From: Terrimonas ferruginea DSM 30193
Lineage (GTDB): Bacteria; Bacteroidota; Bacteroidia; Chitinophagales; Chitinophagaceae
DNA length: 64,000 nt
NCBI RefSeq assembly: GCF_000425585.1
Contig: NZ_AUDS01000008.1
Span: 297,788-361,787, forward strand
Direction: 5' to 3'
Part shown: one piece after another, positions 16,695 to 25,675 of the stretch
Position numbering within the stretch: the first letter of the stretch is position 1
Layout: each line of letters starts with the position of its first letter
Notes under the pieces: model-generated
Seen by the model: only the letters and a program-made list of their open reading frames with translations
Told to the model about the DNA's origin: nothing
Database searches by the model: none
Program-made: the position numbers and the translations under genes

Positions 16695-18557
16695 ATGTTT
16701 CCAGAATACGATGTTATAGTGGTAGGTGCCGGTCATGCCGGTTGTGAGGCGGCAGCGGCTGCAGCCAATCTTGGCTCCAAGGTTCTGTTGGTGACCATGA
16801 ATATGCAGACGATTGCCCAGATGAGTTGTAACCCAGCCATGGGAGGAATTGCCAAAGGGCAAATCGTCCGGGAAATCGATGCCCTCGGAGGTTACTCGGG
16901 CATTGTTACGGACAAAAGCATGATCCAGTTCCGCATGCTCAATCGTTCAAAGGGACCGGCCATGTGGAGTCCCCGTACGCAAAACGACCGGATGCTCTTC
17001 GCTGCTACCTGGAGAGAGATGCTGGAAAAAACGCCAAACGTAGATTTTTACCAGGACATGGTAAAAGGCCTTGTCATCAAAGACGGCAAAGCGCAAGGGG
17101 TAATTACTGGATTAGGCCATGAGATCAAATCAAAAGCGGTGGTGCTTACCAACGGAACCTTTCTTAATGGTATCATACATATCGGAGAAAAGAACTTTGG
17201 GGGCGGCCGCGCCGCGGAAAAAGCAGCTACTGGCATAACAGAACAGCTGGTTTCTCTCGGCTTCGAAAGCGACCGGCTTAAAACGGGAACTCCTCCCCGG
17301 GTGGATGGCCGAAGCCTCGATTATTCAAAAATGGAAGAACAACCTGGTGATGACGACATCAGCGGGTTCTCCTATCTGCCCGTTCCAAAACCAGCCAAAC
17401 AGGTTTCCTGCTGGATCACTTATACCAATAATAAAGTACACGATATTCTGAAAACCGGCTTCGACAGAAGCCCCATGTTCGCCGGACGGATTGACGGTGT
17501 TGGTCCCCGGTATTGCCCCAGTATTGAAGACAAGATCAACCGTTTTGCAGAGCGTGAACGCCACCAGATCTTCGTTGAACCGGAAGGATGGAATACTGTT
17601 GAAATCTATGTAAATGGCTTCTCAACTTCTCTGCCCGAGGATGTACAATACGAAGCGCTTCGTATTATTCCCGGCTTTGAGAATGTCCGCATCTTCCGGC
17701 CAGGCTATGCCATTGAGTACGATTACTTCCCACCAACGCAGCTCAAACACACATTAGAAACTAAACTAATATCGAATCTGTTTTTTGCAGGACAAATAAA
17801 CGGTACTACCGGGTATGAAGAAGCCGCTTGCCAGGGCTTGATGGCCGGGATCAATGCGCACCAAAAAACAAAGGAACTTGCTCCACTGATTCTTCAAAGA
17901 AGTCAGGCTTATATCGGGGTGCTCATCGACGACCTGATCAGCAAAGGAACCGAAGAACCTTATCGCATGTTTACCTCCCGTGCAGAGTTCCGTACTTTGC
18001 TCCGCCAGGATAATGCCGACATAAGACTAACCGGACTGAGTCACGCGATCGGTCTCGCGTCGGATGAAAGAATGGAACGATTGACAAAAAAAGAAACTGC
18101 CGTACAACAAATAAAAAAACTACTTCACGATATTCAGCTCGAGCCGGAAGAAATCAACGGTTATCTACTTTCCCTCGACTCTTCTCCGATTTCCGAAAAA
18201 CAACGCGCGGACAAAATTCTCCTACGGCCAAATGTTGGTCTGGCCGAATTGATCGACAACGTTCCCAAACTTGCCGAACACCTCAATTCATTCAACAACG
18301 AAGCGCTGGAACAATCGGCTATCCAGATCAAGTACGATACCTATATCCAGAAGGAGCGAGATCTTGTAAACAGGATGAGTCAACTGGAGAACCTGGAAAT
18401 ACCTGATAGTTTCGACTATTTCAAAATACCGGCTCTCGGTAATGAAGCCCGTGAAAAACTGCTCCGCGTAAAGCCGCGTACTTTAGGGCAGGCGAGTCGC
18501 ATCTCCGGTATCAATCCCAGTGATGTGCAGATACTGATGGTATACATGGGAAGATAA
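16695..18557 (+). CDS. mnmG: tRNA uridine-5-carboxymethylaminomethyl modification enzyme MnmG (GidA)
   Basis: A 620-residue FAD enzyme that, with MnmE, installs the cmnm5 group on U34 of certain tRNAs. The N-terminal VVGAGHAGCEAAAAAA binds FAD; CNPAMGGIAKGQIVREID and LKTGTPPRV are the two signature patterns; TTGYEEAACQGLMAGINA follows and a helical C-terminal domain ends LLRVKPRTLGQASRISG. It is cytoplasmic. In many bacteria gidA lies next to the replication origin and parAB; here it adjoins a parS-like cluster, fitting an origin-proximal position. Confidence 0.95.
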   Translation: MFPEYDVIVVGAGHAGCEAAAAAANLGSKVLLVTMNMQTIAQMSCNPAMGGIAKGQIVREIDALGGYSGIVTDKSMIQFRMLNRSKGPAMWSPRTQNDRMLFAATWREMLEKTPNVDFYQDMVKGLVIKDGKAQGVITGLGHEIKSKAVVLTNGTFLNGIIHIGEKNFGGGRAAEKAATGITEQLVSLGFESDRLKTGTPPRVDGRSLDYSKMEEQPGDDDISGFSYLPVPKPAKQVSCWITYTNNKVHDILKTGFDRSPMFAGRIDGVGPRYCPSIEDKINRFAERERHQIFVEPEGWNTVEIYVNGFSTSLPEDVQYEALRIIPGFENVRIFRPGYAIEYDYFPPTQLKHTLETKLISNLFFAGQINGTTGYEEAACQGLMAGINAHQKTKELAPLILQRSQAYIGVLIDDLISKGTEEPYRMFTSRAEFRTLLRQDNADIRLTGLSHAIGLASDERMERLTKKETAVQQIKKLLHDIQLEPEEINGYLLSLDSSPISEKQRADKILLRPNVGLAELIDNVPKLAEHLNSFNNEALEQSAIQIKYDTYIQKERDLVNRMSQLENLEIPDSFDYFKIPALGNEAREKLLRVKPRTLGQASRISGINPSDVQILMVYMGR

Positions 18558-18601
18558 GAATACCCTAACAAATCAAGCTTCTTTACCTGCGGCATTAATA
18601 T

Positions 18602-18609
18602 TAGTTTTG
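18602..18609 (+). promoter_or_regulatory. Candidate -7 box (TAGTTTTG) of the T9SS type B protein
   Basis: Full TAnnTTTG match 18 bases before the preferred ATG at 18628. Confidence 0.5.
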
Positions 18610-18627
18610 CCGTTTGCACCGAACGTC

Positions 18628-21009
18628 ATGTTTAAGCCACTCCGGACATCGAGGTTATTGCTGCTTGGCCTGATCTTTCTTACAGGATTGATCGTTCCGA
18701 CATATATATATGGACAATGTCCGACGCGGATCAATTCATTTCCCTATACCGAAAGTTTTGAAGCAACCGATGGTAACTGGGTTACAGGCGGTACCGCTTC
18801 AGACTGGGCATGGGGAACACCTGCCAAATCAATTATTAATCGCGCTGGTTCGGGCACCAGGTGTTGGATTACTGGCGGGCTCTTCGATAACTTCTACAAC
18901 AACGGCGAAGCCTCCTGGCTCCGAAGCCCTTGTTTTGATTTTACAAACGTGACGCATCCCTTTATAGCATTCAAAGTTTTCTGGGAAATCGAGCGGATCT
19001 GGGATGGTGCCGGTTTTCAATATTCATTGGATAATGGCGTCACCTGGACCACTGCCGGATCCGCAGGCGATCCAACAAATTGTCTAAATGAAAACTGGTT
19101 CAATTATCCAACCATCAGAGGGCTTAGTCCGCTGGGTTCAACTACGGCGGGATGGAGCGGCAACAGTCGCCCTACACAGGGAAGCTGCCAGGGTGGTTTC
19201 GGTAGCAACGGCTGGGTTACAGCAAAACATACTTTCCCGAATCTCGCCGGTCAGTCTTCTGTTGTTTTCCGTTTTACGTTTGGTGCCGGTACAACCTGTA
19301 ACAATTTCAATGGTTTTGCAATAGATGATATCTTCATCGGTGAAGCCCCTGTTAACCAGGCATCCTTCACCTATACCTGTACAGGTAATCAGCAGGTATC
19401 TTTCACGAATACATCCACTCCCTGCCCCACTAGCATTCAGTGGAACTTTGGTGATCCCTCAACGGGAGCCGCCAACACATCTTCGGACGCAAATCCATCA
19501 CATCTTTTTTCCGGCGGTGGTACTTATACGGTAACGCTTACAGTTGGTGGTCCGGATAATGCCTCTTCAACAACTACGCAAAATATTACAGTTCTTGAAG
19601 CTGACGGTGTTGAAGTAACGCCAGTTTCCTGCAATGGCGCCAGCGATGCAACAGCATCAGTAACCGTAATCGGCGACAATGCTCCGCTTAGTTACAGTTG
19701 GTCAACAACACCTGCGCAGAATACGCTCAATGCAACAAATCTTTCAGCAGGCAATTATACCGTTACAGTATCGAGTAACAATGCTTGTCCGGCCAGTTCC
19801 ACCATTACACTTTTCGATCCTCCGGCAATTACACATACGGCCACAACCGTAGCTCCGGCTTGCAACACGGCAAATGGATCCATCGATCTTGCCGTAACCG
19901 GCGGCACTCCCGGTTATACCTACTCCTGGTCGCCCAATGTAAGTACAGGTTCACGTGCAGACAATATTCGCTCCGGAACTTACACTATTACTATTACCGA
20001 CTCACGCAACTGTACACACACAGCTACGGTAATATTAAATGATCAGAATGCCCCGGTGATTAGCGGACAATCTTCCACAAATGTTTCGTGTTTCAACGGA
20101 ACAAATGGAAGTATTACAACAACCATCAGCGGTGGTACTCCTGGTTATTCTTATAGCTGGTCTCCATCCGGCGGAGCACAACCGAATGCAACAAATCTTT
20201 CGGCCGGCACTTATACATTAACCGCGCGTGACCAATTAGGGTGCATTGCCCAATACACACAAACCATCACACAACCTGCAGCTGCATTATCCGTTACCAC
20301 CTCAGTTGTTGATGCTACTTGTGGTAATAACAATGGGCGTATACAAACAAATGCAACCGGTGGAACTACTCCTTATCAATATACCTGGACTCCATCAACC
20401 GTAACCGGAGCATCTGCAACAACACTGCCACCAGGGAACTATATCATTACGATCACCGATGCCAATAACTGTACAACCTCCACGCCGGTACTTACCGTAC
20501 AAAATAGAGGATCGATTGCTCCACTCGATTTAGGACGAGACACAACACTTTGCTTTGGTGAAACACTATTGTTATCCCCGCCAGGAAACTATCAATCTTA
20601 TCTTTGGCAAGATGGTTCAACGGCTTCAACATTTCTTGTCTCTGAACCAGGAAACTATTCGCTCCTTGTCGAATCGACTGATGGATGTCAAACATCTGAT
20701 GCCATAATAGTACAGGTCAATCCTGCCTGCAACGCTATCTATTTTCCAACTGCTTTTACACCCAACAATGATGGCCGCAATGATCTGTTCGGCCCTATTG
20801 GTAATCTTGCCGGCTTATCGCAATATCAATTTTCCATTTACAATCGTTGGGGACAACGGATTTTCTTTACCAATGACCCTTACAAAAAATGGGATGGGCG
20901 GATACAGGGAACAACATCTTCATCTACTGTTTATACCTGGTTTGCGCGCTTCTCACTAAATGGTGCTGCTCCAGAAACCCGGAAAGGAACAATACTGCTG
21001 ATACGATAA
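18628..21009 (+). CDS. Secreted adhesin-like protein with PKD and SprB-type repeats and T9SS type B sorting domain
   Basis: A 793-residue protein starting with a signal peptide (hydrophobic LLLLGLIFLTGLIVPT, cleaved near YGQ). A Trp- and Cys-rich N-terminal beta domain of about 230 residues is followed by a PKD-like domain (WNFGDPSTGAAN). Four SprB-type repeats come next, each with a GTPGYSYSW-like strand and an AGTYTL/GNYTVT turn. The C-terminal 90 residues (FPTAFTPNNDGRNDLF, then YNRWGQRIF and KWDG) are the gliding-motility CHU_C/type B sorting domain. It is thus exported by T9SS and likely surface-attached. ATG at 18628 gives a clean signal peptide; an upstream TTG lies in the promoter. 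Confidence 0.88.
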   Translation: MFKPLRTSRLLLLGLIFLTGLIVPTYIYGQCPTRINSFPYTESFEATDGNWVTGGTASDWAWGTPAKSIINRAGSGTRCWITGGLFDNFYNNGEASWLRSPCFDFTNVTHPFIAFKVFWEIERIWDGAGFQYSLDNGVTWTTAGSAGDPTNCLNENWFNYPTIRGLSPLGSTTAGWSGNSRPTQGSCQGGFGSNGWVTAKHTFPNLAGQSSVVFRFTFGAGTTCNNFNGFAIDDIFIGEAPVNQASFTYTCTGNQQVSFTNTSTPCPTSIQWNFGDPSTGAANTSSDANPSHLFSGGGTYTVTLTVGGPDNASSTTTQNITVLEADGVEVTPVSCNGASDATASVTVIGDNAPLSYSWSTTPAQNTLNATNLSAGNYTVTVSSNNACPASSTITLFDPPAITHTATTVAPACNTANGSIDLAVTGGTPGYTYSWSPNVSTGSRADNIRSGTYTITITDSRNCTHTATVILNDQNAPVISGQSSTNVSCFNGTNGSITTTISGGTPGYSYSWSPSGGAQPNATNLSAGTYTLTARDQLGCIAQYTQTITQPAAALSVTTSVVDATCGNNNGRIQTNATGGTTPYQYTWTPSTVTGASATTLPPGNYIITITDANNCTTSTPVLTVQNRGSIAPLDLGRDTTLCFGETLLLSPPGNYQSYLWQDGSTASTFLVSEPGNYSLLVESTDGCQTSDAIIVQVNPACNAIYFPTAFTPNNDGRNDLFGPIGNLAGLSQYQFSIYNRWGQRIFFTNDPYKKWDGRIQGTTSSSTVYTWFARFSLNGAAPETRKGTILLIR

Positions 21010-21138
21010 AAAGCAAAACTAACTTACCGGGAAAATGAAAGCCGTATAATAAACGGGTAATAAAATCAAAAAACATAAGTATTTATAACACGGCTATCGT
21101 TATGGCCTCTCCGATATTTGTCCTGCCAATCAATAGCT

Positions 21139-21570
21139 ATGGACTATACCGGAATCTGTTTATATTGTAATGAGCCGCTACGTGGACGGGCAGATAAAAA
21201 ATTCTGCGACGATCAATGCCGTAATAATCACAACAACCAAAGGAAGATTGCTGCCAATCCTTTCGTTCGTCATATTAATCAGATCCTTCACCGCAACCGG
21301 CGTATACTTGAAAAACTTTTGCGTGGCCGGGTAAGTCATGTAAGAATTGAAAAGGCTTTGCTCGACAGCACGGGTTTCAATTTTCAATATCACACCCACC
21401 TTCTATCGCCGGTTGCGGATCAACCCGCTATCCGATTCTGCTATGAGTTTGGTTTCTGTGTTATGGGGAATGAAGTAATCCTGGTGAAACAGGAACACAT
21501 TCTGCCGGGGTCGGTCGATGAGGTGAATCCATTTAAGCCAACAACCAGAAAAAGCAGGGATAAAGGCTGA
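21139..21570 (+). CDS. Small protein with N-terminal zinc ribbon (DUF2116-like)
   Basis: A 143-residue cytoplasmic protein. The N terminus has two Cys pairs, CLYCNEPL and KKFCDDQCRNNHNN, the pattern of a DUF2116-like zinc ribbon. A basic, helical middle (about residues 35-75) and a C-terminal region with no recognised domain follow. A nucleic-acid-binding or scaffold role is possible but unproven. ATG at 21139 is preferred over the TTG at 21118. The upstream 130 bases show no clear promoter box. Similar small proteins are frequent in Bacteroidota. Confidence 0.6.
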   Translation: MDYTGICLYCNEPLRGRADKKFCDDQCRNNHNNQRKIAANPFVRHINQILHRNRRILEKLLRGRVSHVRIEKALLDSTGFNFQYHTHLLSPVADQPAIRFCYEFGFCVMGNEVILVKQEHILPGSVDEVNPFKPTTRKSRDKG

Positions 21571-21600
21571 CGTTCTTGTTATTCTTACAAATCCAATCTG

Positions 21601-21640
21601 ATCGAACCGCCGGCGCGCCAAAGGCGGATACCGCACCATA
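21601..21640 (-). pseudogene. tRNA-Phe fragment, decayed copy A
   Basis: On the minus strand this contains the T-arm end (CGGCGGTTCGAT) joined, with the anticodon region missing, to the D-arm side, which is replaced by the palindrome-like CCGCCTTTGGCG. It ends with the same flank, CTCCTCCTGACATAGAAA (plus strand), that follows copy B. Confidence 0.55.
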
Positions 21641-21682
21641 CACTCCTCCTGACATAGAAACTTTTCACTCACTTTTTATCAT

Positions 21683-21706
21683 AAAAAAAACCGGCATTTC
21701 TGCCGG
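21683..21706 (-). terminator. Terminator of decayed tRNA copy B
   Basis: Minus strand: CCGGCA GAAA TGCCGG followed by TTTTTTTT. It is a diverged copy of the terminator of the intact tRNA at 21851-21880. Confidence 0.7.
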
Positions 21707-21716
21707 GCATTTCCGT

Positions 21717-21803
21717 GGTGTGGGGCGGGATCGAACCGCCGATGCGCCACGGCGACACTGGCACAAGGATTTTCAGTCCTTTTCCGCCAAAGGCGGATAC
21801 CGC
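21717..21803 (-). pseudogene. tRNA-Phe(GAA) pseudogene, copy B, with palindromes in D arm and variable loop
   Basis: Minus strand: the anticodon arm AAGGACTGAAAATCCTT and the T arm GGCGGTTCGATCCCGCC are identical to the intact gene. The D arm and most of the 5' acceptor are replaced by ATCCGCCTTTGGCGGA. About 19 extra bases holding CGCC-GT-GGCG sit in the variable loop. It cannot fold as a normal tRNA. Its own terminator follows. Confidence 0.7.
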
Positions 21804-21850
21804 CCATCCACTCCTCCTGACATAGAAATTTTTCCCCCACCTTCTACCGT

Positions 21851-21880
21851 AAAAAAAGACCTGGCATTTCTGCCAGGTCT
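21851..21880 (-). terminator. Terminator of tRNA-Phe
   Basis: Minus strand: a perfect 10-bp stem AGACCTGGCA / TGCCAGGTCT with loop GAAA, followed by seven T. It starts seven bases after the tRNA 3' end. Confidence 0.8.
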
Positions 21881-21886
21881 ATTCCG

Positions 21887-21959
21887 TGGTGTGGGGCGGG
21901 ATCGAACCGCCGACACAAGGATTTTCAGTCCTTTGCTCTACCAACTGAGCTACCGCACC
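21887..21959 (-). tRNA. tRNA-Phe (anticodon GAA)
   Basis: Minus strand, 73 bases: acceptor GGTGCGG, D arm GCTCAGTTGGTAGAGC, anticodon arm AAGGACTGAAAATCCTT with anticodon GAA, T arm GGCGGTTCGATCCCGCC, 3' acceptor CCACACC and discriminator A. CCA is not encoded, as is common in Bacteroidota. The acceptor stem has one C-A mismatch at 5-68. It is followed by a strong terminator and, further on, by two decayed copies. Confidence 0.9.
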
Positions 21960-22104
21960 ATTATCTTTCAGTTCTTTTCCGCCAAGGGCGGATACCGCAC
22001 CTTTTCCGCACCATTACTACACTATCCTTCCATAACAGCGGAGCGCAAAAATAGCCGTTTTTTCGGAAAAAAGACATTTCCACACCCTTTTTTCCAATAG
22101 TTTT

Positions 22105-24369
22105 TTACATTCCGTATTCACTTAAGAACTTGATCCGCATGATCTTCAATTGCTCCCAGTTGAAATCAAATTCGGCCAGTTCCTCCAAAGCTACCTGCAG
22201 CGAAGACGTTTCACATCCTTTAAAATATTCAATGATCTCTTCCTGCTCATGCTCATCCAGCATCTCGTCAATCGCATAATCCAATTTCAACCTGGTCCCG
22301 CTCGCCGCGATCGTTTCCATTTCCTCCAGCATCTCATCCATTCTCCAACCCTTGTTCCTGGCGATTGTTTCAAGAGAAACCTTCTTATCCGTATTCTGAA
22401 TGATATATACTTTATTCCCACTTTTATTCACCACACTCTTCATCACAAAATCATCGGGGCGTGTGATCTGGTTTTCTTCCACATATCTCGCTACCATTTC
22501 CACGAAAGGTTTTCCGTAACGGATCGCTTTACCCTTGCTTACACCCTGGCATTTTTCCAGGTCGGTTACACTCATCGGGAACATCGTGGCCATGTCCTGC
22601 AAGGACGATTCAAGGAATATTACAAACGGAGGAAGGTTCTTTTTCTTCGCCTCCTTCTGCCGCAATTCCTTCAACATTTCAAACAGTTTCTCGTCAGTAG
22701 CGGCACCGGTACTTGTTTCAACTACTTCCTCGTCATCTTCATCGGCATCCTTGTACAGATTGTTCAACACCACAGAGAAACTCTTCGGCTTCTTCAGGAA
22801 TGCTTCACCCTTCTTCGTCAGTTTCAACACACCATATTCCTCTATATCCTTCGTCAGCAATCCGCCCAACAACATCTGACGGATCAGTGAGTTCCAGTAA
22901 AAACCATCTTTATCATTTCCACTCGCAAATACTTCTATTCCTTCGTGGCGGAACATCTGGATCTGCGGTGTCAGTTTTCCACTTATAATCTGCACTACAT
23001 ATTCTGTGGCAAATCTTTCATCCAGCGCTTTAACGGCTTTCAACACCAATTGCGCTTCTGTTTTTGCTTCCAGCTTTTCTTTCGGTTGCTTACAGTTATC
23101 ACATTGTCCGCAATTCTCCTGCTCATATTCCTCACCGAAATAACTCATCAATACTTTACGGCGACAGACTCCGGTTTCAGCAAATCCAACCGTCTCATTG
23201 ATCAGTTGCGCGCCAACTTCGCGTTCACTTAATGGCTTATCACGCATCAAATGTTCGAGTTTACTCACATCCTTGTGTGAATAATACAGCACACATTTTC
23301 CTTCCAGTCCATCGCGACCTGCACGGCCTGTTTCCTGGTAGTAGTTTTCTATTGATTTGGGAATATTATAGTGGATAACGAACCGGATATCCGGCTTATC
23401 GATGCCCATACCGAATGCGATCGTAGCACAGATCACCTGCACATCCTCACTGAGAAACTGATCCTGTCTTTCCGCACGCAGTTTAGCATCCAGACCGGCA
23501 TGATAGGCAACCGCTTTTATGCCGTTTGCTTCAAGCAATGCCGCCATTTCTTCAGTGGTCTTGCGGTTCAATGTATAAATGATACCGCTTTTCTTCTTCA
23601 TGCTTTTGATAAAGCGGACAATACTTTCGTTGGTCTGATTCTTCTTGATCTTCGGCAGTACTTCGTAATAAAGATTGGGTCTGTTGAAGGAAGAGATAAA
23701 GATGTTGGGTTCACGCAGGTCGAGGTTCTTCGTGATATCGCTCTGCACTTTGGGTGTTGCAGTAGCCGTCAACGCAATCACCGGTGCATCGGGATTGATC
23801 TGGATCATCATCTCACGAAGGCGGCGGTATTCAGGCCGGAAATCGTGTCCCCATTCCGAAATACAGTGTGCTTCGTCAACCGCGAAAAATGATATTTTAA
23901 GATCGGAGAAAAATTCAAGGTTCTCTTGTTTGGTGAGTGTTTCCGGGGCCACGTACAACATTTTTGTACGTCCGGTAAGCAGGTCATCATGAACTTCCTT
24001 GATCTCTTTTTTTGAAAGTGTAGAGTTAAGAAAATGCGCTACTTCGTCATTGCTTGAATAGCCTCTTACCAGGTCAACCTGGTTTTTCATCAGCGCAATA
24101 AGCGGGGAAACAATAATTGCCACGCCTTCACTTACCATGGCGGGCAGTTGATAACAAAGGCTTTTGCCGCCACCGGTGGGCATGATCACGAAAGTATCGT
24201 GCCCGGCCAACAGCGATTCAATCGCTTTTTCCTGCGTGCCTTTAAATTTATCGAATCCAAAATTCTCCTGTAATGCTTTGTGAAGATCGAATCGTTCTTT
24301 GGGTGCAGCAGCGTCCTTGCTCTTCAGTTTTTTGGAACCTGTGGTTCGCTTTTCGGTTGATATTGCCAT
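22105..24369 (-). CDS. recQ: ATP-dependent DNA helicase RecQ
   Basis: A 754-residue 3'-5' helicase for recombination and stalled-fork repair. A charged N-terminal tail of about 30 residues precedes helicase motif I (IMPTGGGKSLCYQLP), the DEAHCISEWGHDFRPEY box and motif VI (YYQETGRAGRDG). The zinc-binding module shows CRRKVLMSYFGE and CGQCDNCKQP. The RQC winged helix (ISGKLTPQIQMFRHEG) and an HRDC domain (LEKCQGVSKGKAIRYG) follow, and then a helical C-terminal extension that is common in Bacteroidota RecQ. The 269 bases to kdsD form a divergent promoter region. Confidence 0.95.
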   Translation of the reverse strand: MAISTEKRTTGSKKLKSKDAAAPKERFDLHKALQENFGFDKFKGTQEKAIESLLAGHDTFVIMPTGGGKSLCYQLPAMVSEGVAIIVSPLIALMKNQVDLVRGYSSNDEVAHFLNSTLSKKEIKEVHDDLLTGRTKMLYVAPETLTKQENLEFFSDLKISFFAVDEAHCISEWGHDFRPEYRRLREMMIQINPDAPVIALTATATPKVQSDITKNLDLREPNIFISSFNRPNLYYEVLPKIKKNQTNESIVRFIKSMKKKSGIIYTLNRKTTEEMAALLEANGIKAVAYHAGLDAKLRAERQDQFLSEDVQVICATIAFGMGIDKPDIRFVIHYNIPKSIENYYQETGRAGRDGLEGKCVLYYSHKDVSKLEHLMRDKPLSEREVGAQLINETVGFAETGVCRRKVLMSYFGEEYEQENCGQCDNCKQPKEKLEAKTEAQLVLKAVKALDERFATEYVVQIISGKLTPQIQMFRHEGIEVFASGNDKDGFYWNSLIRQMLLGGLLTKDIEEYGVLKLTKKGEAFLKKPKSFSVVLNNLYKDADEDDEEVVETSTGAATDEKLFEMLKELRQKEAKKKNLPPFVIFLESSLQDMATMFPMSVTDLEKCQGVSKGKAIRYGKPFVEMVARYVEENQITRPDDFVMKSVVNKSGNKVYIIQNTDKKVSLETIARNKGWRMDEMLEEMETIAASGTRLKLDYAIDEMLDEHEQEEIIEYFKGCETSSLQVALEELAEFDFNWEQLKIMRIKFLSEYGM

Positions 24370-24622
24370 TGCTCAGTTTTTCAATCGCACTTCTTCAGTG
24401 CCGACATAAGTAAGGTACTTAATTTTACCCGTTCATGCCATCCTTGCGGGTGGTGAGATTCATGAGGAAGGTTTAATACGTGACATTTGGCTGATTAGCC
24501 AGTGTGACGGGGCCCGTAACTAAGTGGGCAGCGAATTTACGAATCAAACATGGTTTATTCAAGTGCTGAATCGTTAAAATTAAGTACATCGATTGCGAAA
24601 TTCTTTTCATGATAAATACGGT

Positions 24623-24630
24623 TAATTTTG
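24623..24630 (+). promoter_or_regulatory. Candidate -7 box of kdsD (TAATTTTG)
   Basis: Full TAnnTTTG match eight bases before the ATG at 24639; it rules against the longer frame from 24609. A TTG at 24593-24595 is 27 bases upstream, longer than usual. The rest of 24370-24622 shows no gene. Confidence 0.5.
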
Positions 24631-24638
24631 TACTCTTC

Positions 24639-25604
24639 ATGAAACCGACAATTAAGCAAATTGCCTTACGAACGATTGAATTGGAATCACTTGCCATAGC
24701 AGGTCTTGCCAACTACATCAACGAAGATTTTGAAAAAGCCGTCGATACCATCAGCCGCTGCAAAGGCCGCGTGGTGTTCAGTGGCATCGGCAAGAGCGCC
24801 GTTATTGCCCAAAAGATCGTTGCCACTTTCAATTCAACAGGTACTCCTTCAATTTTTATGCATGCCGCAGACGCCATTCACGGTGATCTGGGCATCGTTC
24901 AACAGGATGATATTGTTGTTATTATCAGTAAAAGCGGGGAAAGTCCGGAGATCAAGGTGCTTGTTCCGCTCATCCGCAATTTTGGTAATACCCTGATCGC
25001 CATCGCTGGTAATGATCAGTCGTATCTGGCCCGCAGGTCCGATATCCTGCTCAATACAACGGTTGACCAGGAAGCCTGTCCCAACAACCTCGCTCCTACA
25101 TCCAGCACTACTGCCCAGCTCGTAATGGGCGATGCGCTGGCTGTTTGCCTGATGGAAGAAAAAGGCTTCCGCAGTGATGACTTTGCACGTTTTCATCCCG
25201 GCGGAGCGCTGGGTAAAAAACTCTACCTGCGTGTTTCTGATCTTTATATTAATAATGAAAAGCCTGAGGTCACTGCCAATCAATCACTTAAAGAAGTGAT
25301 CATGGAAATGACCCGGAAAAGACTGGGTGTTACCGCCGTTACCGGCGACAACAAAGAATTACTTGGTATCATCACCGACGGAGACCTTCGCCGGATGTTA
25401 AAAAATGATCTTACCATCAACGATAGCATCACTGCCTCTGATATTATGACCAAAAATCCCAAAACCATTCAAGCTGATCAATTAGCGGTTGAAGCGTTGG
25501 ATCTTCTGCGTAAAAACGAAATCACACAACTCGCTGTGGTCGACAACGGAGTGTACCTGGGCATCATTCACCTTCACGATCTTGTTAAAGAAGGTATTAT
25601 CTGA
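24639..25604 (+). CDS. kdsD: Arabinose-5-phosphate isomerase (KpsF/GutQ family)
   Basis: A 321-residue cytoplasmic aldose-ketose isomerase making arabinose 5-phosphate, the first committed precursor of Kdo for LPS. The SIS domain holds GIGKSAVIAQKI and SKSGESPEI, with the active-site His region HAADAIHGDLG and FHPGGALGK. Two CBS domains follow (around residues 205-321; LLGIITDGDLRRML and YLGIIHLHDLV). kdsB, a later step of the same pathway, lies 14 kb downstream. manC follows 71 bases later with its own promoter box. Confidence 0.92.
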   Translation: MKPTIKQIALRTIELESLAIAGLANYINEDFEKAVDTISRCKGRVVFSGIGKSAVIAQKIVATFNSTGTPSIFMHAADAIHGDLGIVQQDDIVVIISKSGESPEIKVLVPLIRNFGNTLIAIAGNDQSYLARRSDILLNTTVDQEACPNNLAPTSSTTAQLVMGDALAVCLMEEKGFRSDDFARFHPGGALGKKLYLRVSDLYINNEKPEVTANQSLKEVIMEMTRKRLGVTAVTGDNKELLGIITDGDLRRMLKNDLTINDSITASDIMTKNPKTIQADQLAVEALDLLRKNEITQLAVVDNGVYLGIIHLHDLVKEGII

Positions 25605-25637
25605 CGTCGGCCAAACATTTACTACGTAAAAAATAGA

Positions 25638-25645
25638 TAGTTTTG
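25638..25645 (+). promoter_or_regulatory. Candidate -7 box of manC (TAGTTTTG)
   Basis: Full TAnnTTTG match 30 bases before the ATG at 25676. Confidence 0.5.
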
Positions 25646-25675
25646 CCGGTCTTAATCAAGCGTTAATCAACGTAC

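Noticed and set aside
21576..22100. Open frame of 174 codons containing GRDRTADTRIF
   Set aside because: It is the antisense of the tRNA-Phe gene and its decayed copies; this peptide is a well-known spurious translation of tRNA genes.
22150..22890. Long plus-strand open frame opposite recQ
   Set aside because: Antisense shadow of the recQ RQC/HRDC region with no plausible protein features.
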